A stretch of DNA of 64,000 bases. Origin: an uncultured Sphingomonadaceae bacterium (lineage in GTDB: Bacteria; Pseudomonadota; Alphaproteobacteria; Sphingomonadales; Sphingomonadaceae). This document shows, piece after piece, positions 17,652-26,278 of this stretch. The stretch covers positions 181,001 to 245,000 of the forward strand of contig CANLQI010000001.1 in the NCBI GenBank assembly GCA_947493325.1, in the 5' to 3' direction. Position 1 is the first letter of the stretch, and each line of letters opens with the position of its first letter. Under the pieces are notes generated by a model that saw nothing but the letters and a program-made list of their open reading frames with translations, had not been told where the DNA came from and searched no databases. The translations under genes were made by a program, and so were the position numbers.

Positions 17652-18449
17652 ATGGCCACCGCATTTGCTGCCACTGGCGTCGCACCGCCCAAACCGCCAT
17701 CCGCATTTTTGGCGTTGAGCGAATTGCCGCGGGCATTATTTGAACTGGGCAGCTTGCCATGGGCCTCGCCTTTATTATCCAGGGCGCCCGATGGCGATGG
17801 CCATCCTGTGCTGGTCCTGCCAGGCTTTATGGCCAGTGACGGTTCCACCGCATTGCTGCGCCGTTTTCTGGAAAAACGTGGTTATGATGCACATGCGTGG
17901 AAGCTGGGCCGAAATCTGGGACCAAAATCCATCGGGGCAGAAGCAGAGCATCTGATTGACCTGCTTGACGCCGTGCATACACTGACCGGCAAGAAAGTCA
18001 GTCTGGTCGGCTGGAGCCTGGGCGGCGTTATGGCGCGGCAATTGTCGCGCCGCCGGCCCGATGCCGTGCGGCAGGTGATTTCGCTGGGTTCGCCCTTTGC
18101 CGGGCATCCCAAAGCCACCACCGTGTGGAAAATTTATGAGCGGCTTACAGGCCACAAGATTGACGATCCCGAAACATTGAAGCAGCTTGAGGAAAGCGAA
18201 TTGCCGCCGCCCGTGCCTTCCACCGCGATATTCAGCAAGGCGGATGGTATTGTGGCATGGGAAATCTGCCGCGAGCCGGAAGGTCCGCAAACCGATAATA
18301 TCGAAGTCTATGGCAGCCACTGCGGCCTGGGCGTCAACGCCGCAGTACTCTTCGCAGTGGCTGATCGCCTCGCACAGGACGAAGATGACTGGAAGCCCTT
18401 CGACCGCAAGGGCATGCGGGGTTTCGTCTATCCTTCATCGGGGCATTAG
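17652..18449 (+). CDS. Alpha/beta hydrolase, lipase- or PGAP1-like
   Basis: A 265-residue hydrolase. The early motif VLVLPGFMASDGST forms the oxyanion hole region, and the nucleophile serine lies in GWSLGG (about residue 123). KADGIVAW and GSHCGLGVN near the C-terminus would supply the aspartate and histidine. Esterase or lipase activity is likely; the natural substrate is unknown. AGGAGAG precedes the ATG. The 25-45 region is hydrophobic but not a clean signal peptide. The WS/DGAT gene on the other strand ends nearby, so a link with neutral lipid turnover is possible but only positional. Confidence 0.85.
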   Translation: MATAFAATGVAPPKPPSAFLALSELPRALFELGSLPWASPLLSRAPDGDGHPVLVLPGFMASDGSTALLRRFLEKRGYDAHAWKLGRNLGPKSIGAEAEHLIDLLDAVHTLTGKKVSLVGWSLGGVMARQLSRRRPDAVRQVISLGSPFAGHPKATTVWKIYERLTGHKIDDPETLKQLEESELPPPVPSTAIFSKADGIVAWEICREPEGPQTDNIEVYGSHCGLGVNAAVLFAVADRLAQDEDDWKPFDRKGMRGFVYPSSGH

Positions 18450-18478
18450 ACCCGTTATAGCAGTTTAGCTTACAATTC

Positions 18479-18573
18479 TGCCACTCCCGGCTGGGCCGGG
18501 AGTCTATCTCACCACTGTTGCGTTTATATGTGAGCTTAGGAGATGGATTCCCGCCTTCGCGGGAATGACGAGT
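18479..18573. repeat. Palindromic repeat R2, diverged copy
   Basis: GGGAGTCTATCTCAC, CGTTTATATGTGAG and ATTCCCGCCTTCGCGGGAATGACG match the order of motifs in the R2 copies at 22337 and 48751, with several substitutions. It lies between two convergent genes. Confidence 0.65.
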
Positions 18574-18610
18574 TACATGTCGGAATGGTATAATTGCCAA
18601 ATGGATTCAG

Positions 18611-20188
18611 CTACGCCCTTTTGCCCCGCGGTGCCGTTTTCTTTTTGGCCGCCGTCTTGCGGGGCTTTGTCTTTGTGGCTGCTTTAGGCTTGGCTTTCGC
18701 TTTGCTTTTTGTGGCAGAGCTTTTGGCGGCGGGTTTCGTCTTTGGCTTGGTTGCGTCTTTCTTGCCGGAAGCTCCCACTGTCGCCGTTCTCAGTTCCTCG
18801 AACGTTTCCTGCATGGCGGCCGCGTAATTTTCCGGATCAGGCATCATATCGCGGTCGGACGTGAAGGAAATGCCGATCGTGCCGCGGTAACTGTAGACCG
18901 CGTTGATAAGGCCCATGCCGTCAAATACTGGCCCAAGGCTGTAGGTTGCGACCATTTCTGCACCGGCAAAGAATAATGGCACAGGGCTGCCCGGAATATT
19001 GGTGACGACGCAGTTAAATGCGGGTGAATGTGCATTGGCCACGCCCATACGCGTGTAAAGCCGTGCGGCCACACCGCTGAGTCCGGCGGGCATCAGCTTG
19101 TTATAATCAGCGAGCGTGCGCGCGCCGATGGCATTGGTCATCGCCTTGGAATTCTGGGCCTGTTCGTGCACGAATTCGAGCCGTGCGACAGGGTCTTCGA
19201 TATGCGTGCCGAGCGCGACAATCATGGCGGATACCTGATTGCCCATGGCTTTCTTTTCGCCCTCGCTGCGCACCGAAATAGGTGCCATCGCGTTCATGGT
19301 CGATTTGGGCAGGTCACCGCGTGATTTGAGATATTTACGTAATCCGCCGCCGACAATCGAAAGGATCACGTCATTGACCGTTGCCCCCGTAATTGTGTCC
19401 TTGATAGCGCGAATGTCTTTCAGCGGGAACATGGCCGCATCAAATACGCGGTGCGGCGATACTTTGGCATTCAGCAGCGTCTTGGGCGCATTGCGCGCGC
19501 CTTTCAGGCTGATTTCGCCCTTGCTGATCTCACGGCCCAGCCGCGCAATGCCGGGCAGCGTGCGACCAATGGTTTCCACCACGCGCAGCGGCTGCGTCAG
19601 GTTGTTGACATAGCTGCGCGCCAAAAGCTCGGCGACATTGGGCATATTTTCGGGCTTCCAGGGCTTGGCTTCCGGGCGGCCCGGAACATCAGGGGTCAAG
19701 TCGTGAATGGCTGCGGCCATTTCCACGCCGGACATGCCGTCAATCGCGGCATGATGCACTTTGGAAACCACCGCAAAGCTGCCTTTGGGAATGCCGTCAA
19801 TATTGTCGAGCCCCTCGACAACGTTAAATTCCCAGAGCGGCTTTTCCATATCCAGCGGACGGGCATGCAGCCGTGATGTCAAAATGCAAAGCTGCCGCCA
19901 GTCCCCCGGTTTGGGCAACGCAAAGTGGCGCACATGATATTCTAGGTCGAATTCGGGATCTTCAATCCAGTATGGATGATCGACATCAAGCGGTGCGCGC
20001 ACAAGCCGCTGACGAAATGCGCGTGCCCCATGCAGGCGGCTTTCGATAAAGGATAATATATCCTTGAACCGGACAAATCCGCCCGGTGCGGTCGAGGGAT
20101 CATATATGGCACATGATCCGATATGCATCGGCGTCGTGCGCGTTTCCATATAGACAAAACTCGCATCCTGACCGCTCAACTGTTCCAT
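18611..20188 (-). CDS. Wax ester synthase/diacylglycerol acyltransferase with a lysine/alanine-rich tail
   Basis: WS/DGAT enzymes transfer acyl groups from acyl-CoA to fatty alcohols or diacylglycerol, making storage wax or triacylglycerol at the membrane. The active-site motif HHAAIDG is at 145-151, and PLWE (117-120) and NDVILS match the family. The track start is 21 codons too early: AGGAGG lies eight bases before the ATG at 20188 (MEQLSGQD), giving 525 residues. About 50 C-terminal residues (KPKTKPAAKSSATKSKAKAKPK onward) form a histone-H1-like tail not part of the enzyme. It could bind DNA or polyanions; that role is inferred. Confidence 0.93.
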   Translation of the reverse strand: MEQLSGQDASFVYMETRTTPMHIGSCAIYDPSTAPGGFVRFKDILSFIESRLHGARAFRQRLVRAPLDVDHPYWIEDPEFDLEYHVRHFALPKPGDWRQLCILTSRLHARPLDMEKPLWEFNVVEGLDNIDGIPKGSFAVVSKVHHAAIDGMSGVEMAAAIHDLTPDVPGRPEAKPWKPENMPNVAELLARSYVNNLTQPLRVVETIGRTLPGIARLGREISKGEISLKGARNAPKTLLNAKVSPHRVFDAAMFPLKDIRAIKDTITGATVNDVILSIVGGGLRKYLKSRGDLPKSTMNAMAPISVRSEGEKKAMGNQVSAMIVALGTHIEDPVARLEFVHEQAQNSKAMTNAIGARTLADYNKLMPAGLSGVAARLYTRMGVANAHSPAFNCVVTNIPGSPVPLFFAGAEMVATYSLGPVFDGMGLINAVYSYRGTIGISFTSDRDMMPDPENYAAAMQETFEELRTATVGASGKKDATKPKTKPAAKSSATKSKAKAKPKAATKTKPRKTAAKKKTAPRGKRA

Positions 20189-20196
20189 ATATTTTG

Positions 20197-20202
20197 CCTC
20201 CT
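20197..20202 (-). promoter_or_regulatory. Ribosome binding site deciding the WS/DGAT start
   Basis: A full AGGAGG on the minus strand, eight bases before the ATG at 20188, rules in MEQLSG as the start over the longer ORF. Confidence 0.85.
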
Positions 20203-20360
20203 GCACGCAGAATCGCTCCACTGCGATTTCCCGAGTCCCAAGGCATAGCATGACTTTACGGGGATGGCATAATTGCGTGGGTTGGATAGGCAGGGAATGT
20301 CCGATGCCGTAACGACAGACCTGCCGCGATCAGCATACCATGGACTGGAGATGGAGGAAA

Positions 20361-20435
20361 TGGAGCGGGCGAAGAGATTCGAACTCTCGACCCCAACCTT
20401 GGCAAGGTTGTGCTCTACCCCTGAGCTACGCCCGC
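20361..20435 (-). tRNA. tRNA-Gly (anticodon GCC)
   Basis: Read on the minus strand it starts GCGGGCGTAGCTCAGGGGTA and closes with CGCCCGC T CCA. The acceptor stem pairs GCGGGCG with CGCCCGC, the anticodon stem CAACC pairs with GGTTG around TTGCCAA, and the T arm carries TTCGAAT. The length is 75 with encoded CCA. The GCC anticodon reads GGC and GGT, common glycine codons here. Confidence 0.97.
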
Positions 20436-20509
20436 TCGAGCGGCTGGCCCGGGTGTGCAGAAATATCTGCCTATTGACCAGCGAAGTGGGCGGTTAGCAT
20501 GGAGGTTTT

Positions 20510-20623
20510 ATGCCCGCAAGCCTAAAATGTGCATCTTGCCGCATTTTCACATATAATTTTCATGGCCGCACACACACATGGGGCTTGGCATTGCGCCCAA
20601 GTGCACCCATGTTACACAGATAA
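20510..20623 (+). CDS. Possible 37-residue protein upstream of the thioredoxin-TPR gene
   Basis: GGAGG sits four bases before an ATG that opens a 37-codon frame (MPASLKCASCRIF...), ending 55 bases before the next gene. It holds a CxxC pair. There is no homology I can recall, and codon use is not distinctive, so it could be a leader peptide or chance. Confidence 0.22.
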   Translation: MPASLKCASCRIFTYNFHGRTHTWGLALRPSAPMLHR

Positions 20624-20667
20624 AACGCGCTGTTACCGCGCGATGATGCATCTTTGACGAATTTAAT

Positions 20668-20672
20668 GGGGA
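20668..20672 (+). promoter_or_regulatory. Ribosome binding site favouring a TTG start
   Basis: GGGGA ends six bases before TTG at 20679 and 15 before the first in-frame ATG, so the TTG is the better-spaced start. Confidence 0.5.
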
Positions 20673-20678
20673 AATGAT

Positions 20679-21599
20679 TTGGCCAGCATGGGACTGACAA
20701 CCGACGAACAGAAACTGGTGGAGGAATTCCGCGCTCAGGTGGTGGAACCTTCGATGACCGGAATTGTGGTGCTGGATTTCTGGGCCGAATGGTGCGGACC
20801 ATGCAAGGCGCTCACGCCGGTGCTGGAAAAAGTCTGCGCAGAATATGCCGATAAAGGCGTGACACTCGCCAAGATCAATGTGGATGAAAACAAGTTCATC
20901 GCCAGCCAGTTTCAGGTCCAGTCGATCCCGACCGTCTACGCCCTGTTTCAGGGGCAACCGGTTGCCGATATGACGCAGGCGCGCACTGAATCGCAGATCA
21001 AGTCCATCCTCGACCAACTGCTTGAAAAACTGCCGCTGGGTGAAAATACGGATGCCGCCGCAGATCAGGCGCAGGATATTGCGCCGCTTATGGAAATGGG
21101 CGAAGAAGTGCTGGCCGCCGGTGATGCCCAGCGCGCCTTTGGCATATTCGGGCAGATTACCGATATGGTGCCCGATAATATGGACGCTGTCTCTGGCCTG
21201 ATCCGCGCGATGGTGGCAGGTGGTAAAGTCGAAGAGGCACAGGCGATGCTGGATGCACTACCTGAAGACAAGGCAGGCGATTCCGCGCTGGACCGTGCCA
21301 AATCGGCATTGGCGCTGGCCGCCGAAGCGCCCGCCAGCGGCGAGGCCGCAAAGCTGAAAGCCGAGGTGGAGGCGCATCCGGATGACCATCAGAAACGGCT
21401 CGATTACGCGACTGCGCTCTTTGCCGGACAGGACCGCGATGGCGCGGCGGAGCAGCTTTTGACAATTATTCAGGCCGATAACGAATGGAATGACGGCGCG
21501 GCAAGGGCCAAGCTGCTGCAGATTTTTGAATCCATCGGTCTGGAAGATCCATGGGTGGCGGCGACGCGGCGCAAACTGTCCGCGGCGATTTTCGGATAG
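20679..21599 (+). CDS. Thioredoxin-TPR chaperone (CnoX/YbbN-like)
   Basis: A 306-residue protein: an N-terminal thioredoxin fold with the active pair WCGPC (Cys39, Cys42), the cis-proline in SIPTVYALFQ, and a C-terminal TPR-like region (about 130-306, GDAQRAFGIFGQITDMVPDN). This is the CnoX layout, a holdase that binds unfolding proteins and hands them to folding chaperones. The intact CxxC suggests redox activity as in alphaproteobacterial members. The ORF opens with TTG at 20679; GGGGA ends six bases before it, while the ATG at 20688 would be 15 bases away. The LON-domain gene follows six bases later. Confidence 0.9.
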   Translation: MASMGLTTDEQKLVEEFRAQVVEPSMTGIVVLDFWAEWCGPCKALTPVLEKVCAEYADKGVTLAKINVDENKFIASQFQVQSIPTVYALFQGQPVADMTQARTESQIKSILDQLLEKLPLGENTDAAADQAQDIAPLMEMGEEVLAAGDAQRAFGIFGQITDMVPDNMDAVSGLIRAMVAGGKVEEAQAMLDALPEDKAGDSALDRAKSALALAAEAPASGEAAKLKAEVEAHPDDHQKRLDYATALFAGQDRDGAAEQLLTIIQADNEWNDGAARAKLLQIFESIGLEDPWVAATRRKLSAAIFG

Positions 21600-21605
21600 G
21601 ATTTT

Positions 21606-22259
21606 ATGACGGCGCTGACCACCACACGCATTTCCATTTTCCCGTTACCGGGCGCGATTCTGTTCCCCGGATTGCAATTGCCGCTGCATATGTTTGAACC
21701 TCGCTATCGTTCGATGGTGAGCGATGCAATGGCACGCGACCGGCAGATCGGTATGATCCAGCCGAATGATCACAATGTGGAGGGCATGGGCGGCGGAGCA
21801 GATGCACCGGACCTGTTCAAAATCGGTTGCCTGGGACGGATTTGCGATGTCGAGGCGATGGATGACGGACGCTATAATGTGATTCTGGAAGGCATTGCCC
21901 GTTTCCGGCTGGTGCGCGAACTGGATGTTACGACACCATTTCGGCAGGTGGAAGCGGAACTGATCGAAGAAGCGCCGGACAGCGATATATTGGCGGGTAT
22001 AGAGCGCGCCTCATTGGAGCGTGAATCGCGTAAGTTTGCCGATGCACAGGGCTATGCGGTGGATTGGGAGCAGGTGTCGCGGCTGGATGACGTTTCGCTG
22101 GTGAATGGCGTGTCGCAAATCGCTCCGTTCGACAGCGCCGCGAAACAGGCGTTGCTCGAAGCAAATAGCATTGGCGAGCGTGCGGAACTGATGGTGCAGC
22201 TCATGCAGTTTTTCAGCCAGCGTGGAGGTGATGATGACCCGCGGGTGACGTTGCAGTAA
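21606..22259 (+). CDS. LON substrate-binding-domain protein
   Basis: A 217-residue stand-alone LON N-terminal (PUA-like) domain: ISIFPLPGAILFPGLQLPLHMFEPRYRSMV at the start is characteristic, followed by GCLGRI and the helical second half. It lacks the AAA ATPase and the serine-lysine protease of Lon. Such proteins are of poorly known function and may bind misfolded protein. It begins six bases after the CnoX-like gene, so the two are almost certainly one operon, linking it to protein quality control. Confidence 0.9.
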   Translation: MTALTTTRISIFPLPGAILFPGLQLPLHMFEPRYRSMVSDAMARDRQIGMIQPNDHNVEGMGGGADAPDLFKIGCLGRICDVEAMDDGRYNVILEGIARFRLVRELDVTTPFRQVEAELIEEAPDSDILAGIERASLERESRKFADAQGYAVDWEQVSRLDDVSLVNGVSQIAPFDSAAKQALLEANSIGERAELMVQLMQFFSQRGGDDDPRVTLQ

Positions 22260-22620
22260 ACTCCTGTCGTCACCCTGAACTTGTTTGGCGTTTATCCCTT
22301 TCAAGCAAGGAACGGCACCATTCGTATTAATAACATCGTCATTCCCAGCTTGCCTGCCCTCGCGAAGGCGGGGGACTGGGAATCTATCTCACAATAGCTG
22401 CATGTAAACGCAAGTCTGGTGAGATAGATTCCCGCTTTCGCGGGAATGACGGTGTTCCCTTAACTTAAGGGGATTAAAGCCAACTGGTTTCAGGGTTCAG
22501 AGCTGCATAAGTAAGCGCCTGTTTTGCGCTCTGGATACTAAAACAAGTTCAGCATGACGGATTATTGTTTTTGAAATGGAGCGCTGAGCAATATAGCTAC
22601 ACCAATTGCGGTTACGGTTT
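22260..22620. repeat. Repeat-filled gap: R2 copy 1 nested in an R4-type inverted pair
   Basis: R2 occupies 22337-22454: GGGAATCTATCTCAC and GTGAGATAGATTCCC are perfect 15-base inverted arms, ending GCTTTCGCGGGAATGACGGTG. Outside it, CACCCTGAACTTGTTT (22269) and AAACAAGTTCAGCATGACG (22543) are the two ends of an R4-type element. R2 therefore looks inserted between R4 ends. No gene is seen. Confidence 0.75.
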
Positions 22621-23265
22621 TCATAAACCAAAACTTCCGCGCAGGCCGTCGATGATGAACTGTGCCGCCAATGCTGCCAGCAGCACGCCGAGCAGCCTGG
22701 TAATAACGGCTTCGACCTTGTCGCCCAACAACCGCATCACCGGCCCCGCCGCCCATAGGGCAAAAAATGTCAGGATAAGCACCGCAGCGACGGCGCTGAA
22801 TATTACCACGGCACTGTCCACGCCTTCGTTCTGCGACATCAGCAGCATGATGGAAGCGATTGATCCCGGCCCTGCCATCATTGGCATCGCCATGGGGAAA
22901 ATCGAAACATCTTCTATCTCGGGCTGGTCGTCTTCCTGTTGATCAATGATCTTCTGCGCGCGTTCCTCGCGGCGGGCCGTGCGTTTTTCGAACACCATTT
23001 CTATGGCAATAATGAACAGCATAATGCCGCCCGCAATGCGGAAACTGTCGAGCTGGATGTGCAATGCGGCGAGCAGCTGTTCGCCGAAAAGCCCGAATAT
23101 CAAAAGTATCAGCGCGGATACGATGACGGCCCGCAAAGCCATGGTGCGGCGCTGTGCATGGCTTGCGCCCGTTGTGAGGCTGGCAAATATGGGCGCACAG
23201 CCAGGCGGGTCGATGACCACGAAGAAAATCGCAAATGCGGACAGAAAAAGCTCGATATCAATCAT
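22621..23265 (-). CDS. MarC/YchE-family membrane protein
   Basis: A 214-residue inner-membrane protein with about six transmembrane helices, starting with IDIELFLSAFAIFFVVIDPPGCAPIFASLT, the MarC signature. The family was once linked to multiple antibiotic resistance but its function is not established. The central charged loop (EKRTARREERAQKIIDQQEDDQPEIED) is cytoplasmic. The ATG overlaps the stop of the upstream lipoprotein gene by ATGA. Confidence 0.9.
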   Translation of the reverse strand: MIDIELFLSAFAIFFVVIDPPGCAPIFASLTTGASHAQRRTMALRAVIVSALILLIFGLFGEQLLAALHIQLDSFRIAGGIMLFIIAIEMVFEKRTARREERAQKIIDQQEDDQPEIEDVSIFPMAMPMMAGPGSIASIMLLMSQNEGVDSAVVIFSAVAAVLILTFFALWAAGPVMRLLGDKVEAVITRLLGVLLAALAAQFIIDGLRGSFGL

Positions 23266-23963
23266 GGCGTGCCGGCGGGTATATCGTCCTGAATAACGGT
23301 TTCATAAGCGCTGCCGTTCCACAGCGAAACGGTCAGCGTGCGCGCTGTATCCGCCTTTACATCCCATGTCCACTTTAGTGTTTGGTCGCGCGACATGCGG
23401 GTATTGGCCTGCGGCACTTGCGCGGGAACTGCGCCCTTGCAAGAGGCGATGCGGGTTTTCACAAAATCGGGTTTTGTGCGGGTCTCGCCTGCAAAACCGC
23501 CATGGTCGAACAGGAATTTCCAGTCGGCATCGGCGGCGCGTATGTCATAGCGGCGCTGCCATATCGTGGTAAAATAACCTTGCAGCGCGGCTTCATTTTT
23601 AAAGCCGCCCTGCGAAGCCGCTGTGCGCCCGTCGCACGACATGTAAATGGCTTCGGCTTCCCATTGCGGCGCTGTGGCCGGATCAGTCTTGGCTTTCAGC
23701 CATTCTTGCGCGTTAACGGCTTGCGGGATGAGCATGACGGCGTCATCGGCCGCCAGTTCGCGAAAAGCGGTCCACAGTCCATCCTCACGTGCCATACGGT
23801 TAAACGCGATTTCAGCGGCGACAACACCGCTGGGATTGGGCTGCAGTTTTTTGAGCTCGAAATCATTGCCGCTGCCAAATGGCCGGGCGCAGGCAGTAAG
23901 GGCGACCAGAGCAAATATGGTCAGTCCCGTGGAAACTGCCTTGATGAATGGATTATAATGCAT
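23262..23963 (-). CDS. Lipoprotein, possibly NTF2/SnoaL-like
   Basis: About 233 residues from the internal ATG at 23963 (MHYNPFIKAV). A hydrophobic segment ends in the lipobox LTACARP, so the protein is probably lipid-anchored. GVVAAEIAFNRMAREDGLWTAFRELAADDAVML resembles the opening helices of SnoaL/NTF2-like domains (DUF4440 type), and a repeated-strand region follows. The function is unknown. The longer track ORF begins MLSLSKHVH, translated from an intergenic repeat, and is not the start. The stop overlaps marC by ATGA. Confidence 0.7.
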   Translation of the reverse strand: MHYNPFIKAVSTGLTIFALVALTACARPFGSGNDFELKKLQPNPSGVVAAEIAFNRMAREDGLWTAFRELAADDAVMLIPQAVNAQEWLKAKTDPATAPQWEAEAIYMSCDGRTAASQGGFKNEAALQGYFTTIWQRRYDIRAADADWKFLFDHGGFAGETRTKPDFVKTRIASCKGAVPAQVPQANTRMSRDQTLKWTWDVKADTARTLTVSLWNGSAYETVIQDDIPAGTP

Positions 23964-23973
23964 GGGCTGTTGG

Positions 23974-24044
23974 TCCTGAGCTTGCCGAAGGACGTGTTGC
24001 AGCGAAATGCCAAACAAATGAACATGCTTCGACAGGCTCAGCAC
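23974..24044. repeat. Inverted repeat R6 (CTGAGCTTGCCGAAGG / CTTCGACAGGCTCAG)
   Basis: Two diverged inverted arms, about 15 bases each, enclose about 35 bases just upstream of the lipoprotein gene. The same motif occurs at 2696-2718. It is the origin of the false MLSLSKH protein start. Confidence 0.65.
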
Positions 24045-24079
24045 TAACGGGTATTATGTAAGATTGGCAAGCCCGCGCA

Positions 24080-24973
24080 TCAAAAACCCGCCGGATCATC
24101 CAGCCCGGCACGGCGGTGCGCCGCGACCAGTGTGTTGCGCAGCAAACAGGCAATGGTCATGGGGCCGACACCGCCCGGTACCGGCGTAATCGCGGCGGCA
24201 TGTCCAATGACTTCTGCCGTGGCGACATCACCCACCAGTTTCGTTTTACCCTCTTCGCCAGATGCGATGCGGTTAATGCCGACATCGATTACGACCGCGC
24301 CCGGTTTGACCCAGTCGCCTTTCACCATTTCCGCGCGGCCCACGGCGGCGACGACAATATCGGCTCGGCGCACAACTTCGGCCAGGCCTCTGGTGCGGCT
24401 GTGCGCGAGCGTGACGGTGCAGTTTTCCTGAAGCAGCAGCTGCGCCATCGGTTTGCCGACGATATTGGATCGTCCGACCACAACAGCGTCCAGCCCGGAC
24501 AGATCGCCCAGCCGGTCTTTCAGCAGCATCAGACTGCCAAGCGGCGTACAGGGTACCAGCGCGTCTTCGCCCACCGCCAGTTTGCCTGCATTGATAACGT
24601 GGAAACCATCGACATCCTTGGCCGGATCAATCGCGGCAATTACGGCCTTGTCGTCAATATGATCCGGGAGCGGCAGTTGCACCAATATACCGTCAATCGC
24701 ATCATCGGCATTGAGCGTTTCAACAAGCGCGATCAGATCGTCCTGCGATACATCGGTATCGGGGCGATGTTCGATGCTTTCCATACCTGCCGCAACCGTT
24801 GCCTTGCCTTTGGATCGGACATAGACTTGGCTGGCGGGGTCTTCGCCGACCAGAACGACCGCCAGGCCGGGTTTGCGTCCCGCAGCCTCCACGAACTGCG
24901 GGACAGCCGCGCCGACGCGCTCTCTCAGGTCTGCGGCAAATGCCTTGCCGTCGATCAGCGTCGGGTCGCTCAT
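24080..24973 (-). CDS. folD: Bifunctional methylenetetrahydrofolate dehydrogenase/cyclohydrolase
   Basis: FolD interconverts methylene-, methenyl- and 10-formyl-tetrahydrofolate for purine and one-carbon metabolism. The catalytic tyrosine-lysine region is [11 protein letters not shown] (about 47-58), the NADP-binding part begins [13 protein letters not shown], and the C-terminal [10 protein letters not shown] motif is intact. At 297 residues it is full length. It starts three bases after the YggT stop, so the pair is probably one transcript. Confidence 0.96.
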   Translation of the reverse strand: MSDPTLIDGKAFAADLRERVGAAVPQFVEAAGRKPGLAVVLVGEDPASQVYVRSKGKATVAAGMESIEHRPDTDVSQDDLIALVETLNADDAIDGILVQLPLPDHIDDKAVIAAIDPAKDVDGFHVINAGKLAVGEDALVPCTPLGSLMLLKDRLGDLSGLDAVVVGRSNIVGKPMAQLLLQENCTVTLAHSRTRGLAEVVRRADIVVAAVGRAEMVKGDWVKPGAVVIDVGINRIASGEEGKTKLVGDVATAEVIGHAAAITPVPGGVGPMTIACLLRNTLVAAHRRAGLDDPAGF

Positions 24974-24976
24974 ACC

Positions 24977-25258
24977 CTAATATACAGCAATATTGCCGAG
25001 TATGATCATCACGATCTGCAACCCGATAATGAGCACCAGCGGCGACAGGTCAATGGCGCCGGTGTCGGGCATGATTTTGCGTATTGGATCGAGTAAAGGC
25101 GCAAGTATCATATTGAAAGAATTGTAAATAGTTGAAACGGCGGGGTGATGCATGCTGACAACATTGAACATCACCAGCAGGCTGATGATAAATTGTACAA
25201 TAACAAGCATGATTATCACATTGACGAGCAGATCAAGTATCTGGAGTATCATGAGCAT
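24977..25258 (-). CDS. YggT-family membrane protein
   Basis: The supported start is the internal ATG at 25258 (MLMILQILDLLVNVIIMLVIVQF), giving 93 residues with two transmembrane stretches and the family motif DPIRKIMPDTGAIDLSPLVLIIGLQ. YggT proteins are small inner-membrane proteins linked by genetics to osmotic tolerance and cell envelope or division functions in other bacteria. It lies three bases before folD. The extra 23 residues in the track lack membrane character. Confidence 0.88.
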   Translation of the reverse strand: MLMILQILDLLVNVIIMLVIVQFIISLLVMFNVVSMHHPAVSTIYNSFNMILAPLLDPIRKIMPDTGAIDLSPLVLIIGLQIVMIILGNIAVY

Positions 25259-25375
25259 GGAAGCGTTTATCCTTGAGGGGGTTTTCTCTCTAGAGGTGTT
25301 ATAGCTGACTAATACCCCTTTGTGCAATGGATTAATGTGCAGAGCCGTTTCTGCTATGCGTCATTTGCGGGTATT

Positions 25376-26278
25376 TCAAGCCCGCCGCACCAATGTGCCC
25401 GCGCCTTTTTCAGTGAAAAATTCCAGCAGCATGGCATGTGGCACGCGGCCGTCGAGAATGACGGCAGCATCCACATCCTGCTCCACCGCAGCCACACAGG
25501 TTTCCAGCTTGGGGATCATACCGCCGCTGATTGTGCCATCGCTCTGCAACTGTTCAATTTTTGCCGGATCAAGGTCGGATATCATATGCCCTTCTTTGTC
25601 CAGCACGCCGGCCACATCGGTGAGCAGGAACAGCCGTGCGGCCTTTAGTGCCCCGGCTACCGCGCCCGCCATGGTGTCGGCGTTGATATTATAGGTCTGT
25701 CCGTCTGGCCCCACGCCTATCGGTGCGATCACAGGAATCATACCCGATGCTGACAGGCTTTCGAGCACGCTGCAATCAACTTCGCTTGGCTCGCCCACAA
25801 AGCCCAGATCGACAATGCGTTCGATATTGCTGTCCGGATCGCGCGCGGTGCGGCGCAGCTTGCGTGCCTTTACAAAGCCGCCATCCTTACCGCTGATGCC
25901 AATGGCCTGCCCGCCTGCGGTCGTAATCCATTGTACCAGCTCTTTATTGATCGCGCCCGACAGCACCATTTCGGCAATTTCAGCAGTGGCCTTGTCGGTC
26001 ACACGCAAGCCGTCGACGAATTTGCTTTCGACGCCCACACGTTTCAGCATCGCGCCAATCTGCGGGCCGCCGCCATGCACCACAACCGGATTGATACCGA
26101 CCGCTTTCAGCAGGACAATATCCTCGGCAAAATTGCGCGCCAGCTCTGCATCACCCATGGCATGACCGCCATATTTCACCACAAATGTCTGGCCCGCATA
26201 GCGTTGTAGATAGGGCAACGCTTCGGTCAGCGTCTCCGCCTTGGCCAGCATGGCGGGATCATGGGCGTTACCCGTCAT
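25376..26278 (-). CDS. argB: Acetylglutamate kinase
   Basis: ArgB phosphorylates N-acetylglutamate in arginine synthesis. The amino acid kinase motifs are [12 protein letters not shown] (about 31-42) and [10 protein letters not shown] (about 66-75), and the late segment [10 protein letters not shown] closes the ATP site. At 300 residues it has the extended N-terminal helix seen in arginine-sensitive hexameric enzymes, which suggests feedback inhibition by arginine. It overlaps the upstream transporter gene by ATGA. Confidence 0.96.
   Translation of the reverse strand: MTGNAHDPAMLAKAETLTEALPYLQRYAGQTFVVKYGGHAMGDAELARNFAEDIVLLKAVGINPVVVHGGGPQIGAMLKRVGVESKFVDGLRVTDKATAEIAEMVLSGAINKELVQWITTAGGQAIGISGKDGGFVKARKLRRTARDPDSNIERIVDLGFVGEPSEVDCSVLESLSASGMIPVIAPIGVGPDGQTYNINADTMAGAVAGALKAARLFLLTDVAGVLDKEGHMISDLDPAKIEQLQSDGTISGGMIPKLETCVAAVEQDVDAAVILDGRVPHAMLLEFFTEKGAGTLVRRA

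Noticed and set aside
20273-20497. A 74-residue ORF containing AKRFELSTPTLARLC
   Set aside because: It is the translated antisense of tRNA-Gly, a common false protein.
23964-24044. N-terminal extension MLSLSKHVH of the lipoprotein gene
   Set aside because: It is translated from inverted repeat R6; the internal ATG gives a proper signal peptide and lipobox.
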